A stretch of 64,000 nucleotides of DNA from Novosphingobium sp. KA1 (GTDB taxonomy: Bacteria; Pseudomonadota; Alphaproteobacteria; Sphingomonadales; Sphingomonadaceae): the NCBI RefSeq assembly GCF_017309955.1, contig NZ_CP021248.1, forward strand, positions 1,464,001 through 1,528,000. Reading direction: 5' to 3'. Positions 8,880-18,219 of this stretch are shown one piece after another (within the stretch, counting starts at the first letter, position 1; the number at the start of each line of letters is the position of its first letter). Position numbers and translations under genes: made by a program. The notes under the pieces are model-generated. The model saw only the letters and a list, made by a program, of their open reading frames with translations. It made no database searches and was not told where the DNA came from.

Positions 8880-8929
8880 TGTATCGCCCTCTATACCAGT
8901 ACAGATTAATCATTCTGTATCGCTCTGTA
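8880..8929. promoter_or_regulatory. Direct repeats upstream of mocR-type gene and transporter; candidate operator
   Basis: The 110-bp gap between the MocR-type gene and the divergent transporter holds two direct repeats of TGTATCGCYCT, at 8880-8890 and 8916-8926. Spaced direct repeats are a common form of MocR operator. No binding evidence exists here; this is inference from position and repetition. Confidence 0.45.
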
Positions 8930-8988
8930 GCTGGCAAGACCAGCGGCTTTCGCTAGATCACGGCCCCTCGGACCTGGAGAGATCACAC

Positions 8989-9852
8989 ATGCAGAATTCC
9001 TTTAGAGGCTGGGGAAGCGGCCTCATGGCCGTCATCGTCTTCAGCGGCTCGATGCCGGCGACGCGCCTTGCCGTGCTGGGAATATCACCTCTGCTGCTGA
9101 CCTGCGCACGTGCACTGATTGCCGGCCTGCTGGCCACCCTGCTGCTGCTGGCACTGCGCCAGCCGCTTCCGACAGGACGGCAGTGGCAAAAACTCTCGGT
9201 TGTCGCGGGCTGCTGCGTAATCGGCTTTCCCTTGCTGTCTGCGCTTGCCCTCCAGCACATGTCGTCGGCCCGTTCACTGGTGTTCATGGGCCTGCTCCCC
9301 CTCAGTACCGCGATCTTCGGAGTAATCCGTGCCGGTGAGCGCCCTTCTCCGGCGTTCTGGATCTTCGCCCTGATCGGTGCGCTCGCGGTGGGTGGCTTTG
9401 CCCTTACCAACGATGGACATTCCTCGGCCGCTGGCGACGGCCTGATGATCCTTGCCATCGCCGTATGCGGCCTGGGCTATGCCGAAGGCGCGGTGCTGAC
9501 CCGCGAACTTGGCGGGTGGCAGGTCATCAGCTGGGCCCTGGCGCTGTGCATACCACTCGCGGCTCTCGGCGCCATCCAGTTCTGGCCCCAGACCGGGCTC
9601 GCCGCAATCGGCACATCCAGTTGGCTCGGGCTGGCCTATGTCTCGGTCTTCTCGATGCTGGTGGGCTTCATCTTCTGGTACCGCGGACTAAGCCTGGGCG
9701 GAATCGCACGGGTCGGACAACTGCAACTGCTCCAGCCATTCCTCGGCCTCGGCCTCGCATCCGTGCTTCTGAACGAACACGTCTCATCGCTCATGCTGGC
9801 AGCAACGATGGTCGTAATCGGCAGTGTCGCTGGCGCAAAGCGCTTCGCTTGA
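8989..9852 (+). CDS. EamA/DMT-family membrane transporter
   Basis: 287 residues with about ten hydrophobic helices in two EamA repeats. The second repeat ends with the family's pattern (RVGQLQLLQPFLGLGLASVLLNEHVS, read as two joined segments). A GGAGAG ribosome site precedes the ATG. Members export amino acids or other small metabolites across the inner membrane. It is divergent from a MocR-type regulator, a frequent arrangement in which the regulator senses an amino acid or PLP-linked ligand. With that regulator broken by a stop codon, expression may now be fixed on or off. Confidence 0.85.
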   Translation: MQNSFRGWGSGLMAVIVFSGSMPATRLAVLGISPLLLTCARALIAGLLATLLLLALRQPLPTGRQWQKLSVVAGCCVIGFPLLSALALQHMSSARSLVFMGLLPLSTAIFGVIRAGERPSPAFWIFALIGALAVGGFALTNDGHSSAAGDGLMILAIAVCGLGYAEGAVLTRELGGWQVISWALALCIPLAALGAIQFWPQTGLAAIGTSSWLGLAYVSVFSMLVGFIFWYRGLSLGGIARVGQLQLLQPFLGLGLASVLLNEHVSSLMLAATMVVIGSVAGAKRFA

Positions 9853-9864
9853 GAGACCGTTTGA

Positions 9865-9885
9865 AAATTCGCGACATGCGAATTT
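9865..9885 (+). terminator. Hairpin after the EamA transporter
   Basis: An 8-bp perfect stem (AAATTCGC / GCGAATTT) with a 5-base loop lies 13 bases after the transporter stop and ends in three Ts. It is a weak, U-poor terminator candidate. Confidence 0.4.
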
Positions 9886-10313
9886 AACAGCACCGGTCCT
9901 TTCCCGTTCCCCGCCACCGATCGATAATGTCCTGCGAGTGACAGGTGTATGGGCGAGGGCCGGCACCGCCTCGAGAAAGCCCCTGCCGGCCATTTTCAAA
10001 CGGCCTTCCTGAACAATATTCCTTGTTTCGGAAAAATAACCACCAAGTTTCATCAATGTTTCTTCACAAAGTTAACGCAATTCCAAAGAGCAACAGTAAT
10101 GAAATAAAAATGAATGTTGAAATTTACCGTTGCCAATAATCCTCACTTCAAGAATTTCACAACAAACGCCACCCAACTACTGCACCACTGTCTCGACACT
10201 GTCATACAGGGGCGATTATGGCTTCGGCAGCAGCGACGCCCTGGCTGCTGAAGACGACCGTTGGCGGACGATTGTGCTTCCAGGAGCTTGGAGACGCATG
10301 CTGAAGCCATGAC

Positions 10314-10333
10314 GCTCCCCCTTGCGGGGGAGC
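10314..10333 (+). promoter_or_regulatory. Strong GC hairpin in the TonB-receptor leader
   Basis: A perfect 8-bp stem GCTCCCCC / GGGGGAGC with loop TTGC ends 21 bases before the receptor ATG. It has no U tract, so it is more likely a leader structure affecting translation or mRNA stability than a terminator. The GGGGGAG arm could also pair with the ribosome-binding area. Confidence 0.45.
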
Positions 10334-10354
10334 ACCTATGAGGTCGTAGATCCA

Positions 10355-12817
10355 ATGCAGAAACGCTCCCTTCTCGTCGCTTCGGCGGCGAGCCTCGCGA
10401 TCGCCTGCGCGCTCGGTTCCGTCCCGGCGCGCGCCCAATCCACCGGTTCGCTCGATTTCGAGAATTCGGACATCGTCGTCACCGGCAAGGCCCAGAACGA
10501 CATTGCCGGCATCGTCATCCCGGCCACCCCGAAGGCCAAGCAGGTCCTGACCAAGGACGTGATCGGCCGCGAGACGCCGGGCCAGTCGATCGACGAAATC
10601 ATCAACCTGATCCCTGGCGTCAGCTTCCAGAGCTATGACGGCTATGGCTCCTCGGGCGGCAGCCTGATGATCCGCGGTTTCGATGATACGCGCATTTCCC
10701 AGACCTTTGACGGGATTCCCCTCAACGACACCGGAAACTACGCGCTCTATACCAATCAGCAGCTTGATCCGGAATTGATCGAGCAGGTCAACGTCAATCT
10801 TGGCACCACCGACGTCGATTCGCCAACTGCATCGGCATCGGGATCGACCGTGAACTACCGTTCGATCGATCCGAGTCACGAATTCGGCGCTCGCATGGTC
10901 GGCACGGTTGGCGACTACGGCAAGATGCGCATCTTTGGCATGATCAACACCGGCGATCTGAATTCGTCCGGGACCCGCGCATGGGTCTCGGCCTCCAAGG
11001 ACACCTACAACGCCCTTTACGGCGGTATCGGCAAGATCGACAAGACCCAGTTCAACGCCAAGGTCTACCAGCCGATTGGCAACAACGGCGACTTCATCGC
11101 GATCTCGGGCCATTACAACGTCAACCACAACACCATGGCATCGGACTGGGCGCTGACCAATACCAGCGGCATTCCCACCAATGCCGATGAGCGTGACGCC
11201 TATACCGTCGCGCGCTGCACCATCCCTTCCGGCACGGAAGGTGTGGCGGATGCCGCCAGCTCTTGCGGTTCGGCCTGGGAATATCGCTACAACCCGTCGA
11301 AGACCGCGAACATCCGCATCAATTCGCGCTTCACGCTCAGCGACAAGCTGACGCTTACGGTTGATCCCTACTTCCAGTACACCTCGGCCAACGGTGGCGG
11401 CACCGTGGTGGCCAAGGAAGGCAGCTACAGCAGCACCATTGCCAGCGGATACATCAACGGCACCCCCTACTTCGGTGGCGTCGACCTCAACGGTGACGGT
11501 GACACCCTGGACTCGGTCCGCCTCTCGGCCCCGAGCCAGACCGAAACCTACCGCATCGGCGTGATCGCCTCGCTCCGCTACGACCTGTCCGACAACCAGC
11601 GCGTCCGCGTAGCCTACACCTATGATCGCGGCCGCCATCGCCAGACAGGCGAACTGGGCTACCTCGATTCCGACGGCTTCGCGTCGAACTACTTCAACAC
11701 CAGCGACGCCCTGACGGACGTCAACGGCAACGTCCTGCAAAAGCGCGATCGCCTTTCCTATGCGATCCTGCACCAGGTTTCGGGTGAATATTCGGGCGAC
11801 TTTGCCAGCAACGCCCTCCATCTTGTCGCAGGCCTGCGTGTGCCGTTCTTCCGCCGCAACCTGACACAGAACTGCGTGACCTATACCAGCACCGGTTCGG
11901 TGAACTGCCTTGCCGACGCCGACAGTCTGGCCGCTTACGAAGCCGGCCTGAACACGACTTACGCAGCGCCGCAGAACAAGGTGTTCGACTATAGCCGGGT
12001 CCTGCCGAACGTGGGCTTCACCTACGACTTCACCCCGGCACTGTCGCTGAACGCCAACTACTCGAAGGGCCTTCAGGTCCCGGGCACCGACAATCTCTAC
12101 ACGAACGCATTCTACTATTCGGACGGTTCCGCCGATCCGAAGCCCGAAGCCACCGACAACTTCGACGTCGGCCTGCGTTACCATTCGGGAATGTTCCAGG
12201 CCTCGGTCGCGGGCTGGTACACGATCTTCTCGAACCGCCTTTCCTCGGCCTACAACCCCGATACCCAGACCTCTACCTACACCAACCTCGGCACGGTCGA
12301 CCGTTACGGCATCGACGGCAGCCTGGCATTCCGGCCCGAGAAACACATCTCCGCCTATCTCTTCGGCTCGTATCTCTGGTCGAAGATCCGCGACGACGTA
12401 CAGACCGGCACGTCCACTTACGCTGCAACGTCCGGCAAAATGGAAGGCGGCGTCCCGCACTACACCGTCGGTGGCCGCCTGGAAGGCAATGCCGGCCCCG
12501 CATCACTGGGCGTGGAAGTCAAGAAAACTGGCTCGCGTTACTACAACAGCCTGAACGTTGCTGTCGAAGACAGCTCGGGCAACAAGCTCTGGGATGCCAA
12601 GGTGCCGGCCTATACCGTCGTCAATCTCGACGCGCGCCTGAATCTGGGCTTCCTCGGCCTGAACGACAAGACGTTCGTTCAGCTCAACGTGACCAACCTG
12701 TTCGACAAGTTCTATTACGGCGCTTTCGACGATGCAGGCATCACCAATACCGCAACGACCTACGCCTACATCGGTGCTCCGCGCACTTTCTCGGCATCGG
12801 TAAACTTCCAGTTCTGA
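10355..12817 (+). CDS. TonB-dependent outer-membrane receptor
   Basis: 820 residues from ATG 10355; the longer ORF start at 10322 would bury the signal peptide. A cleavable signal (MQKRSLLVASAASLAIACAL...ARAQ) is followed by a plug domain (DEIINLIPGVSFQSYDGYGSSGG, read in two parts; MIRGFDDTRISQTFDGIPL) and a long beta-barrel ending in phenylalanine (SVNFQF), as outer-membrane proteins require. A DIVVTGK segment near residue 44 resembles the sphingomonad TonB-box neighbourhood. The ligand is unknown. No ExbBD or transport partner lies next to it, so it probably acts with TonB encoded elsewhere. Confidence 0.9.
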   Translation: MQKRSLLVASAASLAIACALGSVPARAQSTGSLDFENSDIVVTGKAQNDIAGIVIPATPKAKQVLTKDVIGRETPGQSIDEIINLIPGVSFQSYDGYGSSGGSLMIRGFDDTRISQTFDGIPLNDTGNYALYTNQQLDPELIEQVNVNLGTTDVDSPTASASGSTVNYRSIDPSHEFGARMVGTVGDYGKMRIFGMINTGDLNSSGTRAWVSASKDTYNALYGGIGKIDKTQFNAKVYQPIGNNGDFIAISGHYNVNHNTMASDWALTNTSGIPTNADERDAYTVARCTIPSGTEGVADAASSCGSAWEYRYNPSKTANIRINSRFTLSDKLTLTVDPYFQYTSANGGGTVVAKEGSYSSTIASGYINGTPYFGGVDLNGDGDTLDSVRLSAPSQTETYRIGVIASLRYDLSDNQRVRVAYTYDRGRHRQTGELGYLDSDGFASNYFNTSDALTDVNGNVLQKRDRLSYAILHQVSGEYSGDFASNALHLVAGLRVPFFRRNLTQNCVTYTSTGSVNCLADADSLAAYEAGLNTTYAAPQNKVFDYSRVLPNVGFTYDFTPALSLNANYSKGLQVPGTDNLYTNAFYYSDGSADPKPEATDNFDVGLRYHSGMFQASVAGWYTIFSNRLSSAYNPDTQTSTYTNLGTVDRYGIDGSLAFRPEKHISAYLFGSYLWSKIRDDVQTGTSTYAATSGKMEGGVPHYTVGGRLEGNAGPASLGVEVKKTGSRYYNSLNVAVEDSSGNKLWDAKVPAYTVVNLDARLNLGFLGLNDKTFVQLNVTNLFDKFYYGAFDDAGITNTATTYAYIGAPRTFSASVNFQF

Positions 12818-12828
12818 TACGACAACAA

Positions 12829-12872
12829 CAGGCCCGGAGCTTTCGAACTGGAACTTTCGAACTCCGGGCCTG
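12829..12872. terminator. Bidirectional terminator-like hairpin
   Basis: An 11-bp perfect stem (CAGGCCCGGAG / CTCCGGGCCTG) lies between the ends of the convergent TonB-receptor and MFS genes. The loop holds two near-identical CTTTCGAAC units. Position and symmetry suit a shared terminator. Confidence 0.65.
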
Positions 12873-12879
12873 ACTTGCG

Positions 12880-14295
12880 TCAGCGTTCCTGCTCTGGAAA
12901 CAATGCGCTGGGCAGTCGGATCGCTAAGCCCAGCGCCATGACCAGCAACACCTCGATCACGGCAATGGCAGGCAGCATCGTGCGCCCGCTTCCGGCGAAG
13001 AACGCCGTTCCGACCATCGCGACACCAAGAGCCATTCCCAGTTCCTGGACCGTCTTGACGATGCCGCTGGCCACACCGGCGTGCGCTGGATCGACGCGCG
13101 CGAGCATCACCGGCGTCAGCGGGCCGCTCGTCATGCCCATGCCCACCCCTGCCAGTCCAAGGCATGGTAGTGCCCATATGTAGGGCATGTTGCCCTCGAT
13201 CCAGCAGAGCGTCATGCCCGCAAAGATCGCCATCAAGGAAATGCCGCCGAAAATGACCCACCTTCCGTAGAAAGCCAATAGCTTTCGGCCAAGAAACGCG
13301 ATCCCGAACATCACGCCGACACTGAAAGGCACGTGCAAAAGTCCAGTTTCAAGCGGTGAATATCCACGCAAGGTTTGCGCGCCGAATGCAAAGACAAAAA
13401 GGAATCCCCCCGTCGCAATTCCGAAGGCAAGCGCAATCGAAAGCCCCATCACGAATTGCCGCTGCCGCGCCAACGCGGTCGGAAAGACCGGCGCCTCCCC
13501 CTTGCCCTCCCGGCGGACAGTCCGCCGCCATACCAGTGCCAAGGCAATGGGCGAAGCTGCCAGCAACGCGAAATGCCATGGCTTCCAGCCAAGATCGTGC
13601 CCGCGCACGAGCGGGTAGAGCAAAGCCGCCATGGCCACACCCAGCAAGGCCGTACCGCGGCCGTCAATCCCCCGCGGAAGCGGGGAACGTGCGCCCGGGA
13701 GGAGCCGGGCAGCCAACATCGTCGCTGCCAGCCCTACCGGCACGTTGATCAGGAATACGCTGCGCCAACCGGTATCGAACAGGTTTGCGTGGATCAGGAT
13801 CCCGCCGAGGATCGGCCCCGAAATCGCGGATAGTCCGCCGATCACACCGACCCAAGCCAGTTTGGCCACCCGCTCCATCGGGCCGTACAGCACCTGGATC
13901 AGCGCCATCACCTGGGGCGCCATCATCGCGCCCGCACTGCCCTGCAGTACGCGCGCGGCGATCAATTGCCCTGGACTCGCGGATAGGCCGCACAACAGCG
14001 ACGCCAGTGTGAAGCCGGCCACACCGCCAATGAACAGGCGGCTGTAGCCGAAGGCATCGCCCAGCCGCCCGCCCAGCATCAACAGCAATGCAAATGCCAA
14101 TGAATAGCCCGCTGCCACCCACTGCGCCTGCGCTGCCGCCGCCCCGAAATCGCGCTCGATGACCGGCAGCGCAGTGTTGACGATCGTAACGTCGACGATC
14201 TCCAGCACCAGCGCGACCATCAGCGTCAGGTAGGCAAGCGACTTTTGCCGTTCGGTCAGTTCCGCCGGTAGTGCCGACGACACGATCGCCGTCAA
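12880..14295 (-). CDS. MFS transporter, DHA2/EmrB-type drug exporter
   Basis: 471 residues if started at TTG 14295, which overlaps the TGA of the upstream GMC gene (TTGA). A longer frame extends upstream but is only a shadow of that gene. About 12-14 hydrophobic segments are visible. The motif LVLEIVDVTIVNTALPVIERD (as two pieces) is the DHA2 hallmark; LGGRLGDAFGYSRLF is motif A and GPILGGIL is motif C of proton-driven exporters. Its coupling to a GMC dehydrogenase suggests export of the oxidation product or of a toxic substrate. Alternative start: GTG 14283. Confidence 0.8.
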   Translation of the reverse strand: MTAIVSSALPAELTERQKSLAYLTLMVALVLEIVDVTIVNTALPVIERDFGAAAAQAQWVAAGYSLAFALLLMLGGRLGDAFGYSRLFIGGVAGFTLASLLCGLSASPGQLIAARVLQGSAGAMMAPQVMALIQVLYGPMERVAKLAWVGVIGGLSAISGPILGGILIHANLFDTGWRSVFLINVPVGLAATMLAARLLPGARSPLPRGIDGRGTALLGVAMAALLYPLVRGHDLGWKPWHFALLAASPIALALVWRRTVRREGKGEAPVFPTALARQRQFVMGLSIALAFGIATGGFLFVFAFGAQTLRGYSPLETGLLHVPFSVGVMFGIAFLGRKLLAFYGRWVIFGGISLMAIFAGMTLCWIEGNMPYIWALPCLGLAGVGMGMTSGPLTPVMLARVDPAHAGVASGIVKTVQELGMALGVAMVGTAFFAGSGRTMLPAIAVIEVLLVMALGLAIRLPSALFPEQER

Positions 14296-15986
14296 ATCAC
14301 GCCTTCCTTCAGCATCGAAACCGCCGTCGCACAGGCCCGCGCGGTAAGCGCCATGTACGTGAGCGAAGGGTTCTGACAGGCCGACGAACTCATCTGCGCG
14401 CCGTCGGTGACGAACAGGTTCGGGATATCGTGGGCCTGACTCAAGCGGTTGAGAACCGAGGTTTTCGGGTCCCAGCCCATGCGCGCGCCGCCCATCTCGT
14501 GGATCGAGGTGCCACCGTGACCGGGCCGGTCGAACCCCATGATGACATGCCCGCCCGCTTCGGTGAGCATCGCGGTCGCCTCGCGGTGGGCATCGGCCAG
14601 CGCGGCCAGCTCCTCCTTGCCATGCTCGAAGGCGATCTCGAGCTGGCGCACGCCGCGCGGATCGGCGCGCTTGCTCAGCGTCAGGCGGTTGCTGGCGCGC
14701 GGCATCGAATCCGCGAAGACCACCAGCACCATCGTCCACGGGCCGATCTTGTGCAGTTCCTCCTTGTAGTCCTTGCCGATGCCACCCATCCGCTTGCCGC
14801 GCGTCCAGGTGCCCTGCAGCGCACCGCCCTGGAATGAATAGCCGCGCGTGAAGCCGTCCCCGTCCAGCGTATCGAGATTGCGGAAGCGCGGGATGACGAT
14901 GCCGGTCGGGCGGTTGCCGAAGCTGGTGCGCCCTTCGTAACCGGGCATCACCGCCATGGCCGCCATCGTATTGGCATGGTCCATGATATGCGTGCCGAGC
15001 ACGCCGCTGGAATTGGCAAGGCCATGCGGCATCGCCTCGCTGGCCGAGTTCAGCATCAGATGAACCGAATTGAACGCACCTGCATTGAGGAACACGACCC
15101 GCGCATAAGCCACTTTGTGCTCGCCGGTTTTGGTGTCGATCCAGCGTACTCCGGTGACACGGCCGGTCTTCGGGTCGTAATCGACCTTGTGGACCTGCGC
15201 ATCGGTAACGACCTTCAGCCGCCCGGTCTTCTTCGCCGCCGGCAGCGTGGCCGATTGCGTGGAGAAATAGGCGCCATAGGAACACCCCCGCGCGCAGATG
15301 CTGCGGTACTGGCAATGTCCGCGGCCTTGCTCCGGGCGCGCTTCGGTGAGATTGGCGGTGCGGCCGATGGTCATCACCCGGTCCGGGTACTTCGCGCGAA
15401 TACGCTCACGCGCGGCCTGCTCTACGCAGTTCAGTTCCATCGGCGGCAGGAAGCGCCCATCGGGAAGCTGAGCCAGTCCCTCCGCCGCGCCGGAAACGCC
15501 GACGAATTCCTCGACCTTGTCGTACCACGGCGCCAAATCGGCATAGCGGATCGGCCAGTCGGTGCCGAAACCGTCGCGCTTGTTGGCACCAAAATCATAG
15601 TCCGACCAGCGATAGCACTGCCGCCCCCATGTCAGCGAGCGACCGCCAAGCTGGTAGGAGCGGAACCAGTCGAACTCCTTGCCCGGTGCCTTCTGGTAGG
15701 GCTGTTCGGTATCGTTGACGAAGTGGTTCTCGGTGAACTCGTTGAAATGCCGGTTGAGCATCTGCACCGGGTATTCACGGGCGTAGAGCGCCGCGTCGCC
15801 CTGCCCGCGATATTCCATTTCCCACGGAGCCTTGAGCTCGGTCTCGTAGCCCGTCTGATGCTCGATATTGCGCCCGCGCTCTACCATGAGCACGGTTAAT
15901 CCCGCCTCGGTAAGTTCCTTGGCCGCCCAGCCCCCGGTTATGCCGGAGCCGACGACGATCGCATCGAATTGCGTGTTGTTTTCCAT
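14292..15986 (-). CDS. GMC-family FAD-dependent dehydrogenase (gluconate 2-dehydrogenase large-subunit type)
   Basis: 564 residues from ATG 15986. The FAD-binding motif VVGSGITGGWAAKEL is at the N-terminus. GGRSLTWGRQCYRWSDYDF and CQYRSICARGCSYGAYFS are features of the glucose/gluconate/sorbitol dehydrogenase group. The C-terminal GMC domain ends with NPSLTYMALTARAC, and HEMGGARMG supplies the catalytic histidine region. It oxidises a sugar, sugar acid or other alcohol at FAD. The subunit-3 gene ends 2 bases upstream, so the two likely form a periplasmic complex passing electrons to a cytochrome encoded elsewhere. The substrate is unknown. Confidence 0.88.
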   Translation of the reverse strand: MENNTQFDAIVVGSGITGGWAAKELTEAGLTVLMVERGRNIEHQTGYETELKAPWEMEYRGQGDAALYAREYPVQMLNRHFNEFTENHFVNDTEQPYQKAPGKEFDWFRSYQLGGRSLTWGRQCYRWSDYDFGANKRDGFGTDWPIRYADLAPWYDKVEEFVGVSGAAEGLAQLPDGRFLPPMELNCVEQAARERIRAKYPDRVMTIGRTANLTEARPEQGRGHCQYRSICARGCSYGAYFSTQSATLPAAKKTGRLKVVTDAQVHKVDYDPKTGRVTGVRWIDTKTGEHKVAYARVVFLNAGAFNSVHLMLNSASEAMPHGLANSSGVLGTHIMDHANTMAAMAVMPGYEGRTSFGNRPTGIVIPRFRNLDTLDGDGFTRGYSFQGGALQGTWTRGKRMGGIGKDYKEELHKIGPWTMVLVVFADSMPRASNRLTLSKRADPRGVRQLEIAFEHGKEELAALADAHREATAMLTEAGGHVIMGFDRPGHGGTSIHEMGGARMGWDPKTSVLNRLSQAHDIPNLFVTDGAQMSSSACQNPSLTYMALTARACATAVSMLKEGVI

Positions 15987-15988
15987 TG

Positions 15989-16621
15989 TCAGCCGAAATC
16001 CACTGCAGTCCAGTCGCTGGAGAAAGCGCGCATCTCCGGGGTGAGCGGGATGTCCCATTCCCATTTACCGGGGACCAGTTCGTAACGAAGCTCCTGCGAT
16101 CCGCCTGCCTCGCTGGTGTAGTAGCCGGTGAGGATCAGCCCCTTCAGTGCGTTCCACGGCGAAGGCGGCGCGCCCTGCGCAAAAGCCGCATCGTCGAGTG
16201 CGGTCAGCAGGCGGGTGCGCTCGGCGGCGCTATGGCGCAGGAAATCGCCGCCTGCCGCACGGTCGAGCACATGTTCCAGCCAGGGCAGATAGCGCAGCGA
16301 TCCGTCCCGGCGCCGGAAGGGAGCGGTGGCGGCGGTTACCATCTCGGCAGCCATCGGCGTGCGCGTTCCGCCAAGCCCATGGGCAAGCGCCAGCACCACG
16401 AAATCGCCGACGCCGACCTCCATCGCTCCCGGCGTATCGGTGCGCGGGATCACGAGGTCGGACACTTCCGCGATCAGGCGGCGCTGGCGATCACTCGGCA
16501 GGTCTTCGGCATCGAGATCGGTGAGCTTCACGCCCGCCGCGGGGATGCCCAGCGCCAGCGCCAGCAACGCCGCGCCGGCCGTGAACTCACGGCGGTTCCA
16601 GCCCTTGTGGGCTCCGCTCAT
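15989..16621 (-). CDS. Gluconate 2-dehydrogenase subunit 3-family protein, Tat-exported
   Basis: 210 residues. A twin-arginine signal NRREFTAGAALLALALG at about 9-25 indicates folded export. The rest fits the Gluconate_2-dh3 family (ERTRLLTALDDAAF, PWNALKGLILTGYYTSEAGG). The subunit supports export and assembly of the GMC flavoprotein, which has no signal of its own and probably travels with it. Start overlaps the small upstream gene by ATGA; the GMC gene follows after 2 bases. Confidence 0.87.
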   Translation of the reverse strand: MSGAHKGWNRREFTAGAALLALALGIPAAGVKLTDLDAEDLPSDRQRRLIAEVSDLVIPRTDTPGAMEVGVGDFVVLALAHGLGGTRTPMAAEMVTAATAPFRRRDGSLRYLPWLEHVLDRAAGGDFLRHSAAERTRLLTALDDAAFAQGAPPSPWNALKGLILTGYYTSEAGGSQELRYELVPGKWEWDIPLTPEMRAFSSDWTAVDFG

Positions 16622-16833
16622 CGGCCGCCTCCCATCAGTTTTGCGTTGCGCGCGAGATCGTTGCGGCTGGGCCGAGCAGTCATTTCGAGGAGGCGCATTG
16701 CGTGCTGACCATCGCCCATGCCGGCACCCCCTTCGATCTCGGGGCCCGGTTTGGCGGCGATTCGGGGCATCAGGCCGATGGTTATCCCTGATCCGCCGGC
16801 CACCATACCCGTTCTCAGGCGCGGACTTGTCAT
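16618..16833 (-). CDS. Small Gly-rich protein of unknown function, first gene of the GMC operon
   Basis: 71 residues from ATG 16833, preceded by GAGAGGA. It overlaps the next gene by ATGA, which argues it is really translated. It is rich in Gly, Met and Arg (GMVAGGSGITIGLMPRIAAK) with no clear signal peptide, membrane helix or motif I recognise. It could be a leader peptide, an accessory subunit or a decayed remnant of a larger gene. Confidence 0.5.
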   Translation of the reverse strand: MTSPRLRTGMVAGGSGITIGLMPRIAAKPGPEIEGGAGMGDGQHAMRLLEMTARPSRNDLARNAKLMGGGR

Positions 16834-16986
16834 GCTTCCTCTCACATTTTTTATAATTATCGTTCTAATTTTAGATGAGGCGATCGGTCAAGGCCTTCGA
16901 TTGCATTGACCGCGATCAAATTCGCCGATAACAAACAGGAATACAAATTCTAATTAAGTGCCGGGCAGCGGCACGGGCGGAGAGGC
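16834..16986. promoter_or_regulatory. Divergent promoter region with AATTAGAATT-type motifs
   Basis: A notably A+T-rich 153-bp gap between the GMC operon and the divergent MFS gene. It contains AATTCTAATT at 16946-16955 and TTCTAATT at 16863-16870. The complement, AATTAGAATT, also occurs at 29449-29458 upstream of the TetR gene. This suggests a shared operator for a TetR-type repressor; unproven. Confidence 0.45.
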
Positions 16987-18210
16987 ATGAACCCGGTTTC
17001 CCGATTCTTCAGAAAGCTCACCATGAAGCCGCAGGGCATGACGATCGTCATCGCGGCTTTCCTCCCGATCTTCGCGATCGTCTCGATGTTCCCGATCGTG
17101 GCGTCGATGATCGCGCACTTCAAAACGGACCCCGATGCAGCGGCAAAAGTGCCTCTGATGGTCACTGCGCCGGGCCTTACCATCGCGATCCTCGCACCAT
17201 TCGCGGGCTGGTTCGTGGACACCTTCGGCCGCCGGAGGCTGCTGCTGATCTGCACGTTTTTCTACGGGCTGTTCGGCACCCTGCCGTTCTTCCTTGACGA
17301 CCTGAACCACATCTTCGCCAGCCGTCTGGCGCTGGGCGTGTGCGAGGCGGGCATCCTCACCATCGTAAACACCCTGATCGGCGACTACTGGGATAACGAA
17401 AGCCGCCGCAACTGGCTGTTTCTGCAAGGCGTGATCGGGCCGTTCCTGGCCTCGGGCGTGATCCTGATGTCCGGCCTTGTCGCCTCGGTCCGCTGGAACG
17501 GCGGCTTCCTCGTCTACCTCGTCGCTTTCCCGATCTATCTGGCGATGCTGGTGTTCCTCTACGAACCCCAGGGCCGTGCCGCGCATGACGAAGCGCCAAC
17601 CGCACCGGCGGGCGAAAAGGCCCGCTTCCCGCTCGGCGCCGCGCTGGGCGTCGGCGCGCTGACGCTGTTTTCGGCGGCACAGTATTATGTCTTCATCGTC
17701 AACGGCAGCATCGCCTTCGGCGAAGTGGGCGTGACCGATCCTGCCGCCGTCGCCAAGATGAGCTTCCTGCCGAGCTTGTTCGTCATCCTCGGCGCGCTGC
17801 TGTTCCGCATCCTGTCGGGCCGTTCCAACGGCGTGCAACTGGGTGCTTTCCTCGCCATCCTCGGGACCGGCCTTGCCGTCATCGGCCTGGCTCGCAACCC
17901 GGGCGAGATGATTGTCGGCCTTGCCATCCAGCAGACCGGCGCCGGCATGGCCGTGCCCTCGCTGATCGCCTGGGCCCAGACCAAGTTCCCCTTCGAGCAT
18001 CGCGGCCGGGGCATGGGCATCTGGACCGGCTCATTCTTCTTCGGCCAGTTCATATCGCCCGCACTCGTCCATCAGGCCAGCGGCGCGACCGGCTCCATGC
18101 AAGGCGCTTTCGTGACGGCGGGCACCGTGTCGCTGGTGGTGGCACTGGCCGCACTCGGCGTGGGCTTCACGGGCGGCAAGACGCCGCACGGAGCCCCGAA
18201 CGCGGCCTGA
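16987..18210 (+). CDS. MFS transporter
   Basis: 407 residues with 12 predicted membrane helices. Motif A-like GWFVDTFGRRRLLL is after the second helix, and a central cytoplasmic loop is at about 185-215. The C-terminal half has PFEHRGRGMGIWTGSFFFGQF. Family members import or export sugars, organic acids or aromatic compounds; the substrate is not evident. It is divergent from the GMC dehydrogenase operon and shares its promoter region, so uptake of that enzyme's substrate is a reasonable guess. Confidence 0.85.
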   Translation: MNPVSRFFRKLTMKPQGMTIVIAAFLPIFAIVSMFPIVASMIAHFKTDPDAAAKVPLMVTAPGLTIAILAPFAGWFVDTFGRRRLLLICTFFYGLFGTLPFFLDDLNHIFASRLALGVCEAGILTIVNTLIGDYWDNESRRNWLFLQGVIGPFLASGVILMSGLVASVRWNGGFLVYLVAFPIYLAMLVFLYEPQGRAAHDEAPTAPAGEKARFPLGAALGVGALTLFSAAQYYVFIVNGSIAFGEVGVTDPAAVAKMSFLPSLFVILGALLFRILSGRSNGVQLGAFLAILGTGLAVIGLARNPGEMIVGLAIQQTGAGMAVPSLIAWAQTKFPFEHRGRGMGIWTGSFFFGQFISPALVHQASGATGSMQGAFVTAGTVSLVVALAALGVGFTGGKTPHGAPNAA

Positions 18211-18219
18211 TCCAGAGCC

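Larger units (their letters stand above)
9853..10354. other. 502-bp gene-free region upstream of the TonB receptor
   Basis: No credible ORF. A perfect 12-bp inverted repeat (CCGTTTGAAAAT at 9857-9868, complement at 9992-10003) brackets about 120 bases. The stretch 10010-10150 is much richer in A+T than its surroundings and is the likely promoter area for the TonB receptor. A small RNA between the repeats is possible but unproven. Confidence 0.45.

Noticed and set aside
9857..10003. Second MITE defined by the CCGTTTGAAAAT inverted repeat
   Set aside because: The arms are only 12 bp and no flanking target duplication could be found.
10202..12460. A 752-residue open frame antisense to the TonB receptor
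   Set aside because: It is a GC-rich shadow of the receptor with no motif or ribosome site, and the sense strand has a complete signal peptide and barrel.
12880..15315. An 811-residue minus-strand reading frame joining a long N-terminal part to the MFS transporter
   Set aside because: The first ~340 residues lie out of frame over the GMC gene and read as low-complexity Arg/Ala-rich sequence; true homology starts near 14295.
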